DNA of 64,000 nucleotides from JBCCGG01 sp039029395 (lineage in GTDB: Bacteria; Pseudomonadota; Alphaproteobacteria; Kiloniellales; JAKSDN01): NCBI GenBank assembly GCA_039029395.1, contig JBCCGG010000023.1, positions 27,200 to 91,199 on the forward strand. The letters are read 5' to 3'. Positions 8,197 through 16,813 of the stretch are shown here, one piece after another. Below the pieces are notes generated by a model. It had not been told where the DNA came from, did no database searches, and was given only the letters and a program-made list of their open reading frames with translations. Both the position numbers and the translations under genes were made by a program. How positions within the stretch are numbered: position 1 is the first letter of the stretch; each line of letters opens with the position of its first letter.

Positions 8197-9336
8197 ATGT
8201 CTGCGTCCGAAGCCAAGAAAGACACCTTTGCGCCTTGGAACGATCCTCATGCGGAGCCATACATCCGTATTGAGAACGTGACCAAGAAATTCGGCGATTT
8301 CACAGCCGTCAACGATGTGTCGCTAGATGTCTATAAGTCCGAGCTGTTTTGCCTGCTCGGCGGCTCCGGCTGTGGCAAGAGCACGCTGCTTAGAATGCTG
8401 GCCGGCTTCGAGAAGCCGACCTCCGGGCGCATTCTGATCGACAACGTGGACATGGCCTCGATCGAGCCCTATGACCGGCCGGTCAACATGATGTTTCAGT
8501 CTTACGCGCTGTTTCCCCATATGACCGTTACAAAGAACATCGCTTTCGGTCTCAAGCAGGACGGCGTGCCGGCACCGGAGATCGCCAAGAGGGTCGAGGA
8601 CATGCTAGAGCTGGTCAAGCTCGGTCCCTTCGCTCAACGCAAGCCTCATCAGCTCTCTGGCGGCCAACGTCAACGGGTCGCGCTTGCCCGGGCGCTGATC
8701 AAGCAGCCCAAGTTGCTGCTGCTTGACGAGCCCCTGGGCGCGCTCGACAAGAAGCTGCGCGAGAACACCCAGTTCGAGCTCATGAAGATCCAGGAGGACC
8801 TCGGCATCACCTTCATGGTGGTGACCCACGATCAGGAAGAGGCGATGACTCTCTCGACTCGGATCGGCGTCATGGATGTCGGCGAGATTGTCCAGACCGG
8901 CACACCGGGCGAGATCTACGAGCACCCGAAGAGCCGCCACATCGCCAACTTCGTCGGCTCGGTCAACCTGTTCGACGGCAACATCACGGAGGATCAGCCC
9001 GACCACGTGCGCGTCGACTCCAAGGAGGCCGGCTGCACGCTCTACATAAGCCACGGCATGGACGCGGCGGTCGGTGCCCGAGTCTCGGTCGCCGTGCGCC
9101 CGGAGAAGATCAAGATCTCCCGCGAGAAGCCGACGTCGGAGGAAAACGCGACAACCGGGCAGGTCGACGACGTCGCCTACATGGGCAACCTCTCGATCTA
9201 TCGGGTGACCCTGGCGAGCGGCAAGACCGTGCAGGTGACCCTGCCAAACCTTGACCGGAACACCGAGCAATTCGGCAGCGAGGAGCCGGTCTATCTCTCC
9301 TGGAAGCCCAACAGCGGCGTGGTGTTGACGTCATGA
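8197..9336 (+). CDS. potA: Polyamine ABC transporter ATP-binding protein
   Basis: A 379-residue ABC ATPase. It has Walker A GGSGCGKST at residues 55-63, the signature LSGGQRQRVALARAL at about 153, Walker B LLLLDEPLGALD and switch His in VTHDQEEA. The C-terminal 120 residues form a TOBE/MalK-type regulatory domain (VAVRPEKIKIS). The order of neighbours (binding protein, this, two permeases) identifies it as the PotA/PotG subunit powering polyamine uptake at the inner face of the membrane. A GGGAGGACGG ribosome site precedes the ATG. Its stop overlaps the next start by four bases (ATGA), implying translational coupling. Confidence 0.93.
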   Translation: MSASEAKKDTFAPWNDPHAEPYIRIENVTKKFGDFTAVNDVSLDVYKSELFCLLGGSGCGKSTLLRMLAGFEKPTSGRILIDNVDMASIEPYDRPVNMMFQSYALFPHMTVTKNIAFGLKQDGVPAPEIAKRVEDMLELVKLGPFAQRKPHQLSGGQRQRVALARALIKQPKLLLLDEPLGALDKKLRENTQFELMKIQEDLGITFMVVTHDQEEAMTLSTRIGVMDVGEIVQTGTPGEIYEHPKSRHIANFVGSVNLFDGNITEDQPDHVRVDSKEAGCTLYISHGMDAAVGARVSVAVRPEKIKISREKPTSEENATTGQVDDVAYMGNLSIYRVTLASGKTVQVTLPNLDRNTEQFGSEEPVYLSWKPNSGVVLTS

Positions 9337-10316
9337 AGCACGGCTACACACCCTTGGGCAAACGCCTCACCTCGGCGTTTGAGCCCATCATGCATTCGGC
9401 CCCAGGCCGCTTCGTGGCAGCGCTGCTCAGCAAGCTTGGCTTTTCGGGCCGGAGCGGCGTGATCGCGATCCCCTACCTCTGGCTGATGCTGTTCTTCCTC
9501 GTGCCCTTCGCCTTTGTGCTGAAGATCTCGCTTGCCGAAACGCTGATCGCCAGGCCGCCATACTCGGACCTGATCGAATGGGGCGAGGAGTGGTTTGTCA
9601 CGATCAACTTGAACTTCGGCAACTACCTCTTTTTGCTGGAAGACGACCTTTATTGGTTTGCCTATCTGAACTCGGCCAAAATCGCGCTGATCTCTACGGT
9701 GATTACGCTTCTGATCGGCTATCCGATGGCCTACGGCATCGCAAAGGCGCATCCAGCCTACCGCAACACGCTTCTGATGCTGATCATTCTGCCGTTCTGG
9801 ACTTCATTCCTGCTGCGGGTCTATGCCTGGATCGGGCTCTTGAAGAACAACGGATTGGTCAACAACATCCTCATGGGGTTGGGTGTGATCGACGATCCGA
9901 TCGTAATGATGCAGACCGACTTCGCGGTCTACTTAGGCATCGTTTACTCCTACCTGCCCTTCATGATCCTGCCGCTTTACGCCAACTTGGAGAAGCTCGA
10001 CGGCACGCTTCTTGAGGCTGCGGCCGATTTGGGCTGCAAGCCGATCAAGGCCTTCTTCCAGGTGACCCTGCCGCTTTCCATACCGGGTATCGTGGCCGGC
10101 TCCATGCTGGTCTTCATTCCGGCAGTCGGCGAGTTCGTCATTCCGGCGCTCTTGGGCGGGCCGGATACGCTGATGATCGGCCGGGTCCTGTGGGACGAGT
10201 TCTTCAACAATCGAGACTGGCCGGTCGCCTCGGCGGTCGCCGTCGCCATGCTGCTCTTCCTCGTCGTGCCGATCATGTTCTTCCGGCACTTCGAGGGCCG
10301 GGAACTGGAGGATTAG
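9333..10316 (+). CDS. potB: Polyamine ABC transporter permease (PotB/PotH type)
   Basis: A 327-residue inner-membrane permease with a cytoplasmic N-terminus of about 45 residues and six hydrophobic spans. The EAA loop that docks on the ATPase reads EAAADLGCKPIKAFFQVTLP at about residues 228-247. The first periplasmic segment after the first span (SLAETLIARPPYSDLIEW) resembles PotH/PotB proteins of putrescine systems. The start codon overlaps the ATPase stop. It forms the heterodimeric channel with the permease encoded three bases downstream. Confidence 0.92.
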   Translation: MKHGYTPLGKRLTSAFEPIMHSAPGRFVAALLSKLGFSGRSGVIAIPYLWLMLFFLVPFAFVLKISLAETLIARPPYSDLIEWGEEWFVTINLNFGNYLFLLEDDLYWFAYLNSAKIALISTVITLLIGYPMAYGIAKAHPAYRNTLLMLIILPFWTSFLLRVYAWIGLLKNNGLVNNILMGLGVIDDPIVMMQTDFAVYLGIVYSYLPFMILPLYANLEKLDGTLLEAAADLGCKPIKAFFQVTLPLSIPGIVAGSMLVFIPAVGEFVIPALLGGPDTLMIGRVLWDEFFNNRDWPVASAVAVAMLLFLVVPIMFFRHFEGRELED

Positions 10317-10319
10317 GCG

Positions 10320-11162
10320 ATGTCTGGCAAACGCTCCACATTTCTGCTCACGGCGCTGGCATTTGGCTACGCCTTCCTCTACATCCCGATCATCTCGCTG
10401 GTGGTTTACTCCTTCAACGAGTCCAAACTGGTGACGGTCTGGGGTGGCTTCTCCACAAAGTGGTATGGCGAGCTGTTCCAGAGCGAGCTGATGATCGACG
10501 CGGCGCTCTTGAGCCTGCGCATCGCGATCGTCACGGCCTTCTTCGCGGTCGCGCTCGGTACACTCGCCGGCTTCGTGATCGCGCGCATGCGCCACTTCCG
10601 GGGACGCATCCTTTTCGCCGGCATGGCAACCGCGCCCTTGGTCATGCCAGAGGTGATCACCGGGCTTTCTCTGTTGCTGCTGTTCGTCGCGCTGGACGGC
10701 ATGATTGGCTGGCCCGCAGGCCGCGGCGTGACGACCATTACGATCGCCCATATTACTTTCTGCATGGCCTATGTGGCGGTCGTCGTTCAATCGCGACTTG
10801 GCGACATGGATGCCTCGCTGGAGGAAGCGGCCATGGATCTGGGTGCCCGTCCTGTCAAGGTGTTCTTCGTGATCACCCTACCGATCATCACGCCCGCGCT
10901 GGTCTCCGGCTGGCTCTTGGCCTTCACCTTGTCGATCGACGACCTTGTGATCGCCAGCTTCGTCTCCGGGCCGGGGTCTAGCACCCTTCCCATGGTGATC
11001 TTTTCCAAGGTCAAGCTCGGCGTCAGCCCAGACGTCAATGCGCTCGCAACGATCATCATCGGCGTTGTGGCCACCGGCATCATCCTGGCGACGGTGATCA
11101 TGAAGCGAGCCGAAACCAAGCGTCAAAAAGACGTTCAGATGGCGATCGCCGCCAACGAGTGA
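10320..11162 (+). CDS. potC: Polyamine ABC transporter permease (PotC/PotI type)
   Basis: A 280-residue permease of the PotC/PotI group with six predicted spans. The N-terminus contains the family block YIPIISLVVYSFNESK. The EAA loop is EEAAMDLGARPVKVFFVITLP at about residues 164-184, and the following LSIDDLVIASFVSGPGSSTLP is characteristic of the group. It lies three bases after potB, so the two permeases are made together, and it completes the importer. The charged C-terminus (MKRAETKRQKD) is cytoplasmic. Confidence 0.92.
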   Translation: MSGKRSTFLLTALAFGYAFLYIPIISLVVYSFNESKLVTVWGGFSTKWYGELFQSELMIDAALLSLRIAIVTAFFAVALGTLAGFVIARMRHFRGRILFAGMATAPLVMPEVITGLSLLLLFVALDGMIGWPAGRGVTTITIAHITFCMAYVAVVVQSRLGDMDASLEEAAMDLGARPVKVFFVITLPIITPALVSGWLLAFTLSIDDLVIASFVSGPGSSTLPMVIFSKVKLGVSPDVNALATIIIGVVATGIILATVIMKRAETKRQKDVQMAIAANE

Positions 11163-11188
11163 CGCTGAATCCGAAGGGAGGGAGTGGC

Positions 11189-12583
11189 ATGTCTGACGCC
11201 GTAGAGCGTGCGCTGAGCGATGTGACGCTCTTTCCCCTTTGGCTCGACAATCCTGCGGCGCCAGCGGTCGAGGGGCGTCTGATCGGCCGAACCGAGGCCG
11301 ACTTGGTAATCGTTGGCGGCGGTTTCACCGGGCTTTGGGGCGCGCTTCAAGCAAAGGAAGCCAACCCTGAGCGGGAGGTCGTTCTGATCGAGGCTCACAC
11401 GATCCCGACCGGCGCCTCGGCGCGACCCTGCGCGATCTTCTCGACCTCGGTCATGCACGGCCTCTCCAATGCGCTCAGGCTCTACCCCAACGACATGGAG
11501 ACCCTCGAGGCCTTGGGTCGGGATAACTTCGAGGGGTTCAATGACGCCCTGGCCCGCCACGAAATCAATGCCGAGGTGGAATGGGGCGGAGAGATGACGG
11601 TCGCCGTCGGCGAGGCGAACATCCCGGCGGTCAAAGAGGAGTTCGAGCTGCACAAAAAATATGGCCACGACATCGTCTATCTGGATAAGGATCAGGTTCA
11701 GGAGCAGCTGCGCTCGCCGCTGTTCGCGGCCGGCATGTACACCCGATCTCACAGCGGCACGCTCCACCCGGCGAAACTCTGTTGGGGCTTGAAGGCCAGC
11801 GCGCTCAAGTTGGGCGTCAAGATCTACGAGCTAACGCCGCTGACCCGGCTCGAGCCACGCGGCGCGGAGATCTTGGTCAAAACGCACGACGGAGAAATCC
11901 GGGCCCGCAAGGTCTTGCTGGCAACCAACGCCTTCGGCGCCGGCCACAAACACATCAAGCGCCGGGTCGCCGCGATCCGCGACCGGATCATTGCGACCGA
12001 ACCCTTGAGCGAGGAGCAACTGGCCCGCCTCGGCTGGGCCAACCGCCAAGGCGTCTACGACACCCGCACCCAGCTCAACTATATGCGTCTGACCAAAGAC
12101 AATCGCATGCTGTTCGGCGGCCGCCTGGGCTACTACTTCAACAACGAGACCGACCCCCAGGCGGATCGGGATATCGAAGTGTACCGCCGTCTAACAGGCA
12201 CTTTCCTGCAGACATTCCCGCAGCTCGACGACGTCAAGGTCTCCCACGCCTGGGGCGGACCGATTGCGCTTACAACCCGCATGTCGGTGCACTTCCAGCC
12301 CTACCACGACGGCCGGGTGCTCTATGCCGGGGGCTATTCCGGCTTCGGCGTCTCGGGCTCGCGCTTCGGCTCGCGCCTGGCGCTGGCGATCCTGGACGAC
12401 GAGAAGATTCCGGAGCGCGAGTTGGCGCTCGCCAAGACCATGCCCAACATGATACTGCCCGAACCGTTTCGCTGGATCGGCGCTAAGATGACCATGTACG
12501 CGCTGGACGGCGTCGACGAGAAGGGCGGCTGGCGGCGCCCCTGGTTGCGCCTGGTGCGCGCTCTGGGCTTCCCGATCTACTGA
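11189..12583 (+). CDS. FAD-dependent oxidoreductase, second PuuB-like paralogue
   Basis: A 464-residue DAO-family flavoprotein. It has the FAD motif VIVGGGFTGLWGALQAKE at about residues 32-49 and the C-terminal GGYSGFGVSGSRFGSRLA. It differs from the 5698 paralogue in length and in the loop after the FAD motif (TGASARPCAIFSTS rather than SGRNGGQ), so the substrate is probably different. The ATG at 11189 has a GGGAGGGAG site; the GTG at 11159 overlaps the potC stop and is less likely. Placed between importer and agmatinase genes, it probably oxidises a gamma-glutamylated or free polyamine or guanidino-amine (inference). Confidence 0.82.
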   Translation: MSDAVERALSDVTLFPLWLDNPAAPAVEGRLIGRTEADLVIVGGGFTGLWGALQAKEANPEREVVLIEAHTIPTGASARPCAIFSTSVMHGLSNALRLYPNDMETLEALGRDNFEGFNDALARHEINAEVEWGGEMTVAVGEANIPAVKEEFELHKKYGHDIVYLDKDQVQEQLRSPLFAAGMYTRSHSGTLHPAKLCWGLKASALKLGVKIYELTPLTRLEPRGAEILVKTHDGEIRARKVLLATNAFGAGHKHIKRRVAAIRDRIIATEPLSEEQLARLGWANRQGVYDTRTQLNYMRLTKDNRMLFGGRLGYYFNNETDPQADRDIEVYRRLTGTFLQTFPQLDDVKVSHAWGGPIALTTRMSVHFQPYHDGRVLYAGGYSGFGVSGSRFGSRLALAILDDEKIPERELALAKTMPNMILPEPFRWIGAKMTMYALDGVDEKGGWRRPWLRLVRALGFPIY

Positions 12584-12612
12584 CAAGACAGCAAAAGGAA
12601 AGGCTGCATTCC

Positions 12613-13584
12613 ATGACAGTCCACTCGGGTGACAACGCGTTTCGGGCCCACGGTCTCCTGGGCCGCAAGCACGAGATGACCTATGGCGGCGCGCTTTCCT
12701 TCATGCGCCGCAAGTACACCCGCGACATCGAAGGCGCGGACGTGGTGGTCTCGGGCGTGCCCTTCGATTCGGCGACCAGCTTCCGCCCGGGCGCCCGCTT
12801 CGGGCCGGCGGCGGTGCGTGCCGCCTCGGTCCAGCTGGCCGAGCTGTTGGCCTTTCCCTTTGGCTTCGATCCCTTCGACCACGTGGCGGTCGCCGACTAT
12901 GGCGACTGCTTCCTCGACTACGGCTACCCCCAGGACGTGGCCAAAGAAGTCGAGGCGCATGCCGACACGATTCTGGCATCGGGCGCCACCATGCTGACCT
13001 TGGGCGGCGACCACTTCATCACCTATCCACTGCTGCGCGCCCATGCCAAGAAGCATGGGCCGCTCTCGCTAATTCACTTCGACGCCCACGTGGACACCTG
13101 GGCTGACGACGGCGAGCGGCTCGACCACGGCTCCATGTTCCTGCGCGCCCAGCGCGAGGGGATCGTCGACTCCAGCCGCTCGGTGCAGGTCGGCATTCGC
13201 ACCTACAACACCAAGACTTACGGCTACACGATTCTGAGCGCACCCTGGGTCCACCAACAGGGCGTCGAGGCGACGGTCGCCGAGATCAAGCGCGTGGTGG
13301 GCGACCGCAAGGCCTATCTCACCTTCGACATCGACTGCCTGGACCCCTCTTGTGCACCGGGCACCGGCACGCCGGTGGTCGGCGGCCTCTCGAGCGCCCA
13401 GGCGCTGGCGATCCTCCGTTCCCTGGGGGATCTAAACCTGATTGCCATGGACGTGATGGAAGTGGCGCCCGCCTACGACCACGCTGAGATCACGGCGATC
13501 GCCGCGGCGACCCTGGCGCACGACTTTCTTTGCATGCTGGCAGTCAAGAAGGGCGCGGTGCCCCGGCCGCCTGCTGACGAGTAA
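12613..13584 (+). CDS. speB: Ureohydrolase, agmatinase family
   Basis: A 323-residue arginase/agmatinase-fold enzyme with all binuclear manganese motifs: GGDHF, FDAHVDT, the long DIDCLDPSCAPGTGTP block and the closing EVAPAYDH. Such enzymes hydrolyse a guanidino group to an amine plus urea; agmatine to putrescine best fits a polyamine cluster. Guanidinobutyrase or guanidinopropionase activity cannot be excluded from motifs. It lies 29 bases after the second oxidase gene and six bases before the ATP-grasp gene, so all are probably one transcript. It would feed putrescine into the PuuA/PuuB route. Confidence 0.88.
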   Translation: MTVHSGDNAFRAHGLLGRKHEMTYGGALSFMRRKYTRDIEGADVVVSGVPFDSATSFRPGARFGPAAVRAASVQLAELLAFPFGFDPFDHVAVADYGDCFLDYGYPQDVAKEVEAHADTILASGATMLTLGGDHFITYPLLRAHAKKHGPLSLIHFDAHVDTWADDGERLDHGSMFLRAQREGIVDSSRSVQVGIRTYNTKTYGYTILSAPWVHQQGVEATVAEIKRVVGDRKAYLTFDIDCLDPSCAPGTGTPVVGGLSSAQALAILRSLGDLNLIAMDVMEVAPAYDHAEITAIAAATLAHDFLCMLAVKKGAVPRPPADE

Positions 13585-13590
13585 GACACC

Positions 13591-15039
13591 ATGACCAAGC
13601 CCTGCCTGCGCGGCCTGTCCCAGATCCTGACCTTCTTTCGCAAGAACGAGACGCCGATCTTCTTCGTCTCGCCAACGCCTTTCAATCTTCTGGGCGTGGA
13701 GAAGTTCGTCAACCGCTTCCATCACATCAACTACTTCAACTCCTTCGACGGGTTCCATCCGCGGGTCTTTGTGCCGAGCGAGACCCCGCCCCGGGATTTC
13801 CAGTCCATGGAGGAAGTCTGCAATGACCTCCTCTCCAACAAAGAGGTGATCGACCGCATCAAGCGGGCCGGCGGTGGACCGGCCAAGCTGCTCTTTGTCA
13901 TGTTCGACGAGGAGACAGAAGACCTGGCCCACGACATGGGCGCCGAGATCGCTCTGCCTTCGGCCGCCCTGCGCAAACGCCTGGATTCCAAGATCGAGAC
14001 CACGCGCCTCGCCAACGAAGCGGGCATCGCCAGCGCGCCCAACGTCATGGGTCGCGCGGCCGACTTCGCGGAGCTGATGGCCCTGGCCGATACCGCGCGC
14101 CTGGGCCCGAATCTGGTGGTCCAAACACCTTATGGGGATTCCGGGCGTACCACCTTCTTCATCTCGTCGGCGGCCGATTGGGACAAGAATGCCGAGCACC
14201 TGGTTGGCGAAGATCTCAAGATCATGAAGTACATCAACCATATGCCTGGCACGATGGAGGCCTGCGTCACCCGCCACGGTACTTTGGTCGGGCCGGTGCA
14301 AACCGACCTAACAGGCTTCGCCGAGATCACGCCTTACAAGGGCGGTTGGTGCGGCAACGACATGGACCCGACGATCTTCAATCAGCGGGTTCGCCGGGGC
14401 CTGGTGACGATGGCCCAGCGGCTTGGCGACCGGCTTTACCAAGAGGGCTATCGCGGCATCTTCTGCATGGACTACCTGATCGACACGGACGACGGCACGC
14501 CCTATCTGGGCGAGCTCAATCCCCGGATCAGCGGCGCCAGCCCCTTGACCAACTTGATCACCGCCCACTATGGCGGCGTGCCCCTCTTCCTTTTCCACCT
14601 ACTTGAGTATCTCGACATCGACTATCGGATCGACCTCAAGAAGGTGCAGCGCCGCTGGCAGGAATTCGACTACTGGAGCCAGCTGATCCTCAAGCAGACC
14701 GAGGATAAGGTGCAGCTGCTGACCAAGGCGCCCGACAGCGGCGTCTATCAGATGGACCGCCACGGCGCGATCTCCTACCAGCGCCGGGAGCTCGACTGGA
14801 CCAACGTGATCGACAACGAGGAAGCCTTCTACCTTCGGGTCTACAAGGTCGGCGACTATACCTACAAAGGCGCCGATCTGGGCGTCGTGGTCGCGCGCGG
14901 GCGCATGCAGACCGGCGACCGCCAGCTGCGCGCGCGCGCCAAGCTCTGGAATGGGGCGATCAAGGCCGAGTTCCAGGGCGTGCCGCCACCGGCCCCAGCG
15001 CCCGCGCCGCCCAACCCATTCAGCGCCAAGCTCTTCTGA
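13591..15039 (+). CDS. Uncharacterised ATP-grasp protein linked to agmatinase
   Basis: A 482-residue protein with an ATP-grasp core. Residues about 100-150 form the pre-ATP-grasp helix region (LRKRLDSKIETTRLANEAGI). The small-domain loop VVQTPYGDSGRTTFF covers ATP, and GELNPRISGASPLTN supplies the metal-binding Glu/Asn pair. An extra C-terminal domain of about 150 residues is followed by a Pro-rich tail (PPPAPAPAPPNPF). There is no biotin-carboxylase partner, carboxyltransferase or carrier protein nearby, so the common 'biotin carboxylase' label is doubtful. Carboxylate-amine or amino-acid ligation to a polyamine or guanidino compound is the more natural guess for its position six bases after the ureohydrolase gene. 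The substrate is unknown. Confidence 0.75.
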   Translation: MTKPCLRGLSQILTFFRKNETPIFFVSPTPFNLLGVEKFVNRFHHINYFNSFDGFHPRVFVPSETPPRDFQSMEEVCNDLLSNKEVIDRIKRAGGGPAKLLFVMFDEETEDLAHDMGAEIALPSAALRKRLDSKIETTRLANEAGIASAPNVMGRAADFAELMALADTARLGPNLVVQTPYGDSGRTTFFISSAADWDKNAEHLVGEDLKIMKYINHMPGTMEACVTRHGTLVGPVQTDLTGFAEITPYKGGWCGNDMDPTIFNQRVRRGLVTMAQRLGDRLYQEGYRGIFCMDYLIDTDDGTPYLGELNPRISGASPLTNLITAHYGGVPLFLFHLLEYLDIDYRIDLKKVQRRWQEFDYWSQLILKQTEDKVQLLTKAPDSGVYQMDRHGAISYQRRELDWTNVIDNEEAFYLRVYKVGDYTYKGADLGVVVARGRMQTGDRQLRARAKLWNGAIKAEFQGVPPPAPAPAPPNPFSAKLF

Positions 15040-15053
15040 GCGCCCAGGCGCTC
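15038..15053. terminator. Short hairpin at the end of the polyamine cluster
   Basis: GAGCGC (15038-15043) and GCGCTC (15048-15053) form a six-base-pair stem with loop CCAG, starting within the ATP-grasp stop codon. A run of T occurs only at 15076-15080, so this is at best a weak terminator between the convergent genes. Confidence 0.3.
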
Positions 15054-15079
15054 GCAGCTGCCACCGTGACGGCCTCTTT

Positions 15080-15787
15080 TTAGACGGCGCGCGTGATGCC
15101 GCCGTCGACGCGGATGTTTTGACCGGTGATGTAACCGGCCCCTTCCGACGCCAGAAAGGCGACAACCGAGGCGATCTCATCGAGCGAACTGCCATAGCGC
15201 CCCATGGGAATGCGCGCACGGAACTCTTCCTTCTCGGGAAGGCTGTCGATGAATCCGGGCAGCACGTTGTTCATGCGGATGTTGTCGGCCGCGTACTTGT
15301 CGGAATACAGTTTGGTGAAAGCCGCCAAGCCGGCACGAAACACGCCCGACGTTGGGAAAACCGGATCGGGCTCGAATGCGGCGAAGGTGGAAATGTTGAT
15401 GATCGCGCCGCCGCCCTGTTCAAGCATGATCGGCGTGACCAGGCGGGTCGGCCGAACGACGTTCATGAAATAGACGTCCATGCCGGCATGCCAGTCCTCG
15501 TCGCTCAGCTCCAGGACAGGCGCCCGCGGTCCGTGGCCGGCGCTGTTGACCAAAACATCGACACGCCCCCACTTCTCCATGGCCCGTTCGACCAGGCGCT
15601 TCAGGTCCTCGTTGGACTGGTTGGAGCCGGTGACGCCGACGCCACCCAGCTCGCCCGCCAAGATTTCGCCTTTGCCGGAGGAGGAGAGGATCGCCACATT
15701 GAAACCGTCCTGCGCCAGGCGACGTGCGGCATCCGCGCCCATGCCGCTGCCGCCGGCGGTGATGATGGCTGTTTTCTTGACCGACAT
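15080..15787 (-). CDS. SDR-family protein with altered catalytic motif
   Basis: A 235-residue short-chain dehydrogenase/reductase fold. The cofactor loop is TAGGSGMGADAARRLA near the N-terminus, and the family VNSAGHG follows at about residue 85. The usual active site Ser...Tyr-x-x-x-Lys is not intact: the Ser is kept in NISTF, but the Tyr/Lys segment reads FPTSGVFRAGLAAFTK. A C-terminal GYITGQNIRVDGG is normal for the family. The ATG at 15787 has AAGGAG seven bases upstream; a longer frame to 15886 lacks a site. It is divergent from the LysR gene at 15904 and likely its target. Whether it is a catalytically competent oxidoreductase is uncertain. Confidence 0.82.
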   Translation of the reverse strand: MSVKKTAIITAGGSGMGADAARRLAQDGFNVAILSSSGKGEILAGELGGVGVTGSNQSNEDLKRLVERAMEKWGRVDVLVNSAGHGPRAPVLELSDEDWHAGMDVYFMNVVRPTRLVTPIMLEQGGGAIINISTFAAFEPDPVFPTSGVFRAGLAAFTKLYSDKYAADNIRMNNVLPGFIDSLPEKEEFRARIPMGRYGSSLDEIASVVAFLASEGAGYITGQNIRVDGGITRAV

Positions 15788-15903
15788 GCTCAGCTCCTTG
15801 CTCGTCAATCGTGATGGGTTGCTTACGGGCTCCATAGGTCGCATCGGTTCGTGCAATTGACTAATCAGATTTCCTGCCTTAAGCATGTAGAAATACTACA
15901 GTC

Positions 15904-16812
15904 ATGGACCGGCCGAAGATGACCCGGTTGCCGCCCCTGAATGCGCTCAAGGCCTTCGAGGCTGCTGGACGGCACCTGAACTTTCGCCTGGCGGCCGAGG
16001 AGATGGGCGTGACCCACGGGGCGGTGGCCCAGCAGGTGCGGGGGCTCGAGGCTAGACTGGGCGTAAAGCTTTTCGACCGCCTGCCCCGAGGCCTCAGGTT
16101 GACCGACGACGGGCGCAAGTATCTGGCGCCGCTGCAACGCGCCTTCGAGCTGATCGCAAAAGCGACCGAGGAGGTCGTGCCTCGCCAATCGGTTCTGAAC
16201 ATCTCGGTCACCCCGTCATTCGCGACGAAATGGCTGGTTCCCCGCCTGGGCGACTTCAACAGGCGCAATCCCCAGATCGATGTCAGGGTCGATGCCTCGC
16301 AGGGTCTGGCGAACTTTCAAAGCGACGGTGTCGACATTGCCGTTCGACAAGGCAAGCCGCCCTTCGGATCCGGTTTGGTCGCGGAGTTCCTGCTTCCGCT
16401 CGCGTTCTATCCGGTTTGCAGCCCGCGCCTCCTAGACGGTGACCCGCCGCTTCGATCACCCGAAGATCTAGCCCATCACGTCCTGCTGCACGACTCCCAC
16501 GGGCTTTGGCCGATCTATCTGGAGAAGGTCTTCGCCGGAAAGCCCCATCGCACGGCGCGCGCCATGAACTTCAGCCAGACGTCGCTTGCCGTCGATGCGG
16601 CCGTGGCCGGACAAGGGGTCGCACTGGCTAGCGACCCCTTCGTCATCGACGAACTGGCGGCTGGACGTCTTTGCCGGCCTTTCGACCAGGCGATCACCGG
16701 CGATCTGGGCTTCTACGTGGTCGCACCCAGAAAGCCGCGCAAGCCCGAAGGCGTCCAGCGTATGCGGGATTGGCTGATCGCACAGAGCCGATCGGAATCG
16801 GGCGGCCTTTAG
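15904..16812 (+). CDS. LysR-family regulator, GcvA-like
   Basis: A 302-residue LysR regulator. The N-terminal helix-turn-helix (PPLNALKAFEAAGRHLNFRLAAEEMGVTHG, about residues 10-40) has the GcvA-type sequence. The periplasmic-binding-like effector domain begins near residue 95 (VLNISVTPSFATKWLVPRLGDF). GcvA-like members often control a single divergent enzyme gene; here that is the SDR at 15787. The 116-base gap holds a TTGACT at 15857-15862 that could be this gene's -35. The inducer is unknown. Confidence 0.87.
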   Translation: MDRPKMTRLPPLNALKAFEAAGRHLNFRLAAEEMGVTHGAVAQQVRGLEARLGVKLFDRLPRGLRLTDDGRKYLAPLQRAFELIAKATEEVVPRQSVLNISVTPSFATKWLVPRLGDFNRRNPQIDVRVDASQGLANFQSDGVDIAVRQGKPPFGSGLVAEFLLPLAFYPVCSPRLLDGDPPLRSPEDLAHHVLLHDSHGLWPIYLEKVFAGKPHRTARAMNFSQTSLAVDAAVAGQGVALASDPFVIDELAAGRLCRPFDQAITGDLGFYVVAPRKPRKPEGVQRMRDWLIAQSRSESGGL

Positions 16813-16813
16813 C

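Noticed and set aside
13591..15039. Calling the ATP-grasp protein a biotin carboxylase subunit
   Set aside because: No biotin carrier domain, carboxyltransferase or biotin-related gene is nearby, and the C-terminal region does not match a biotin carboxylase.
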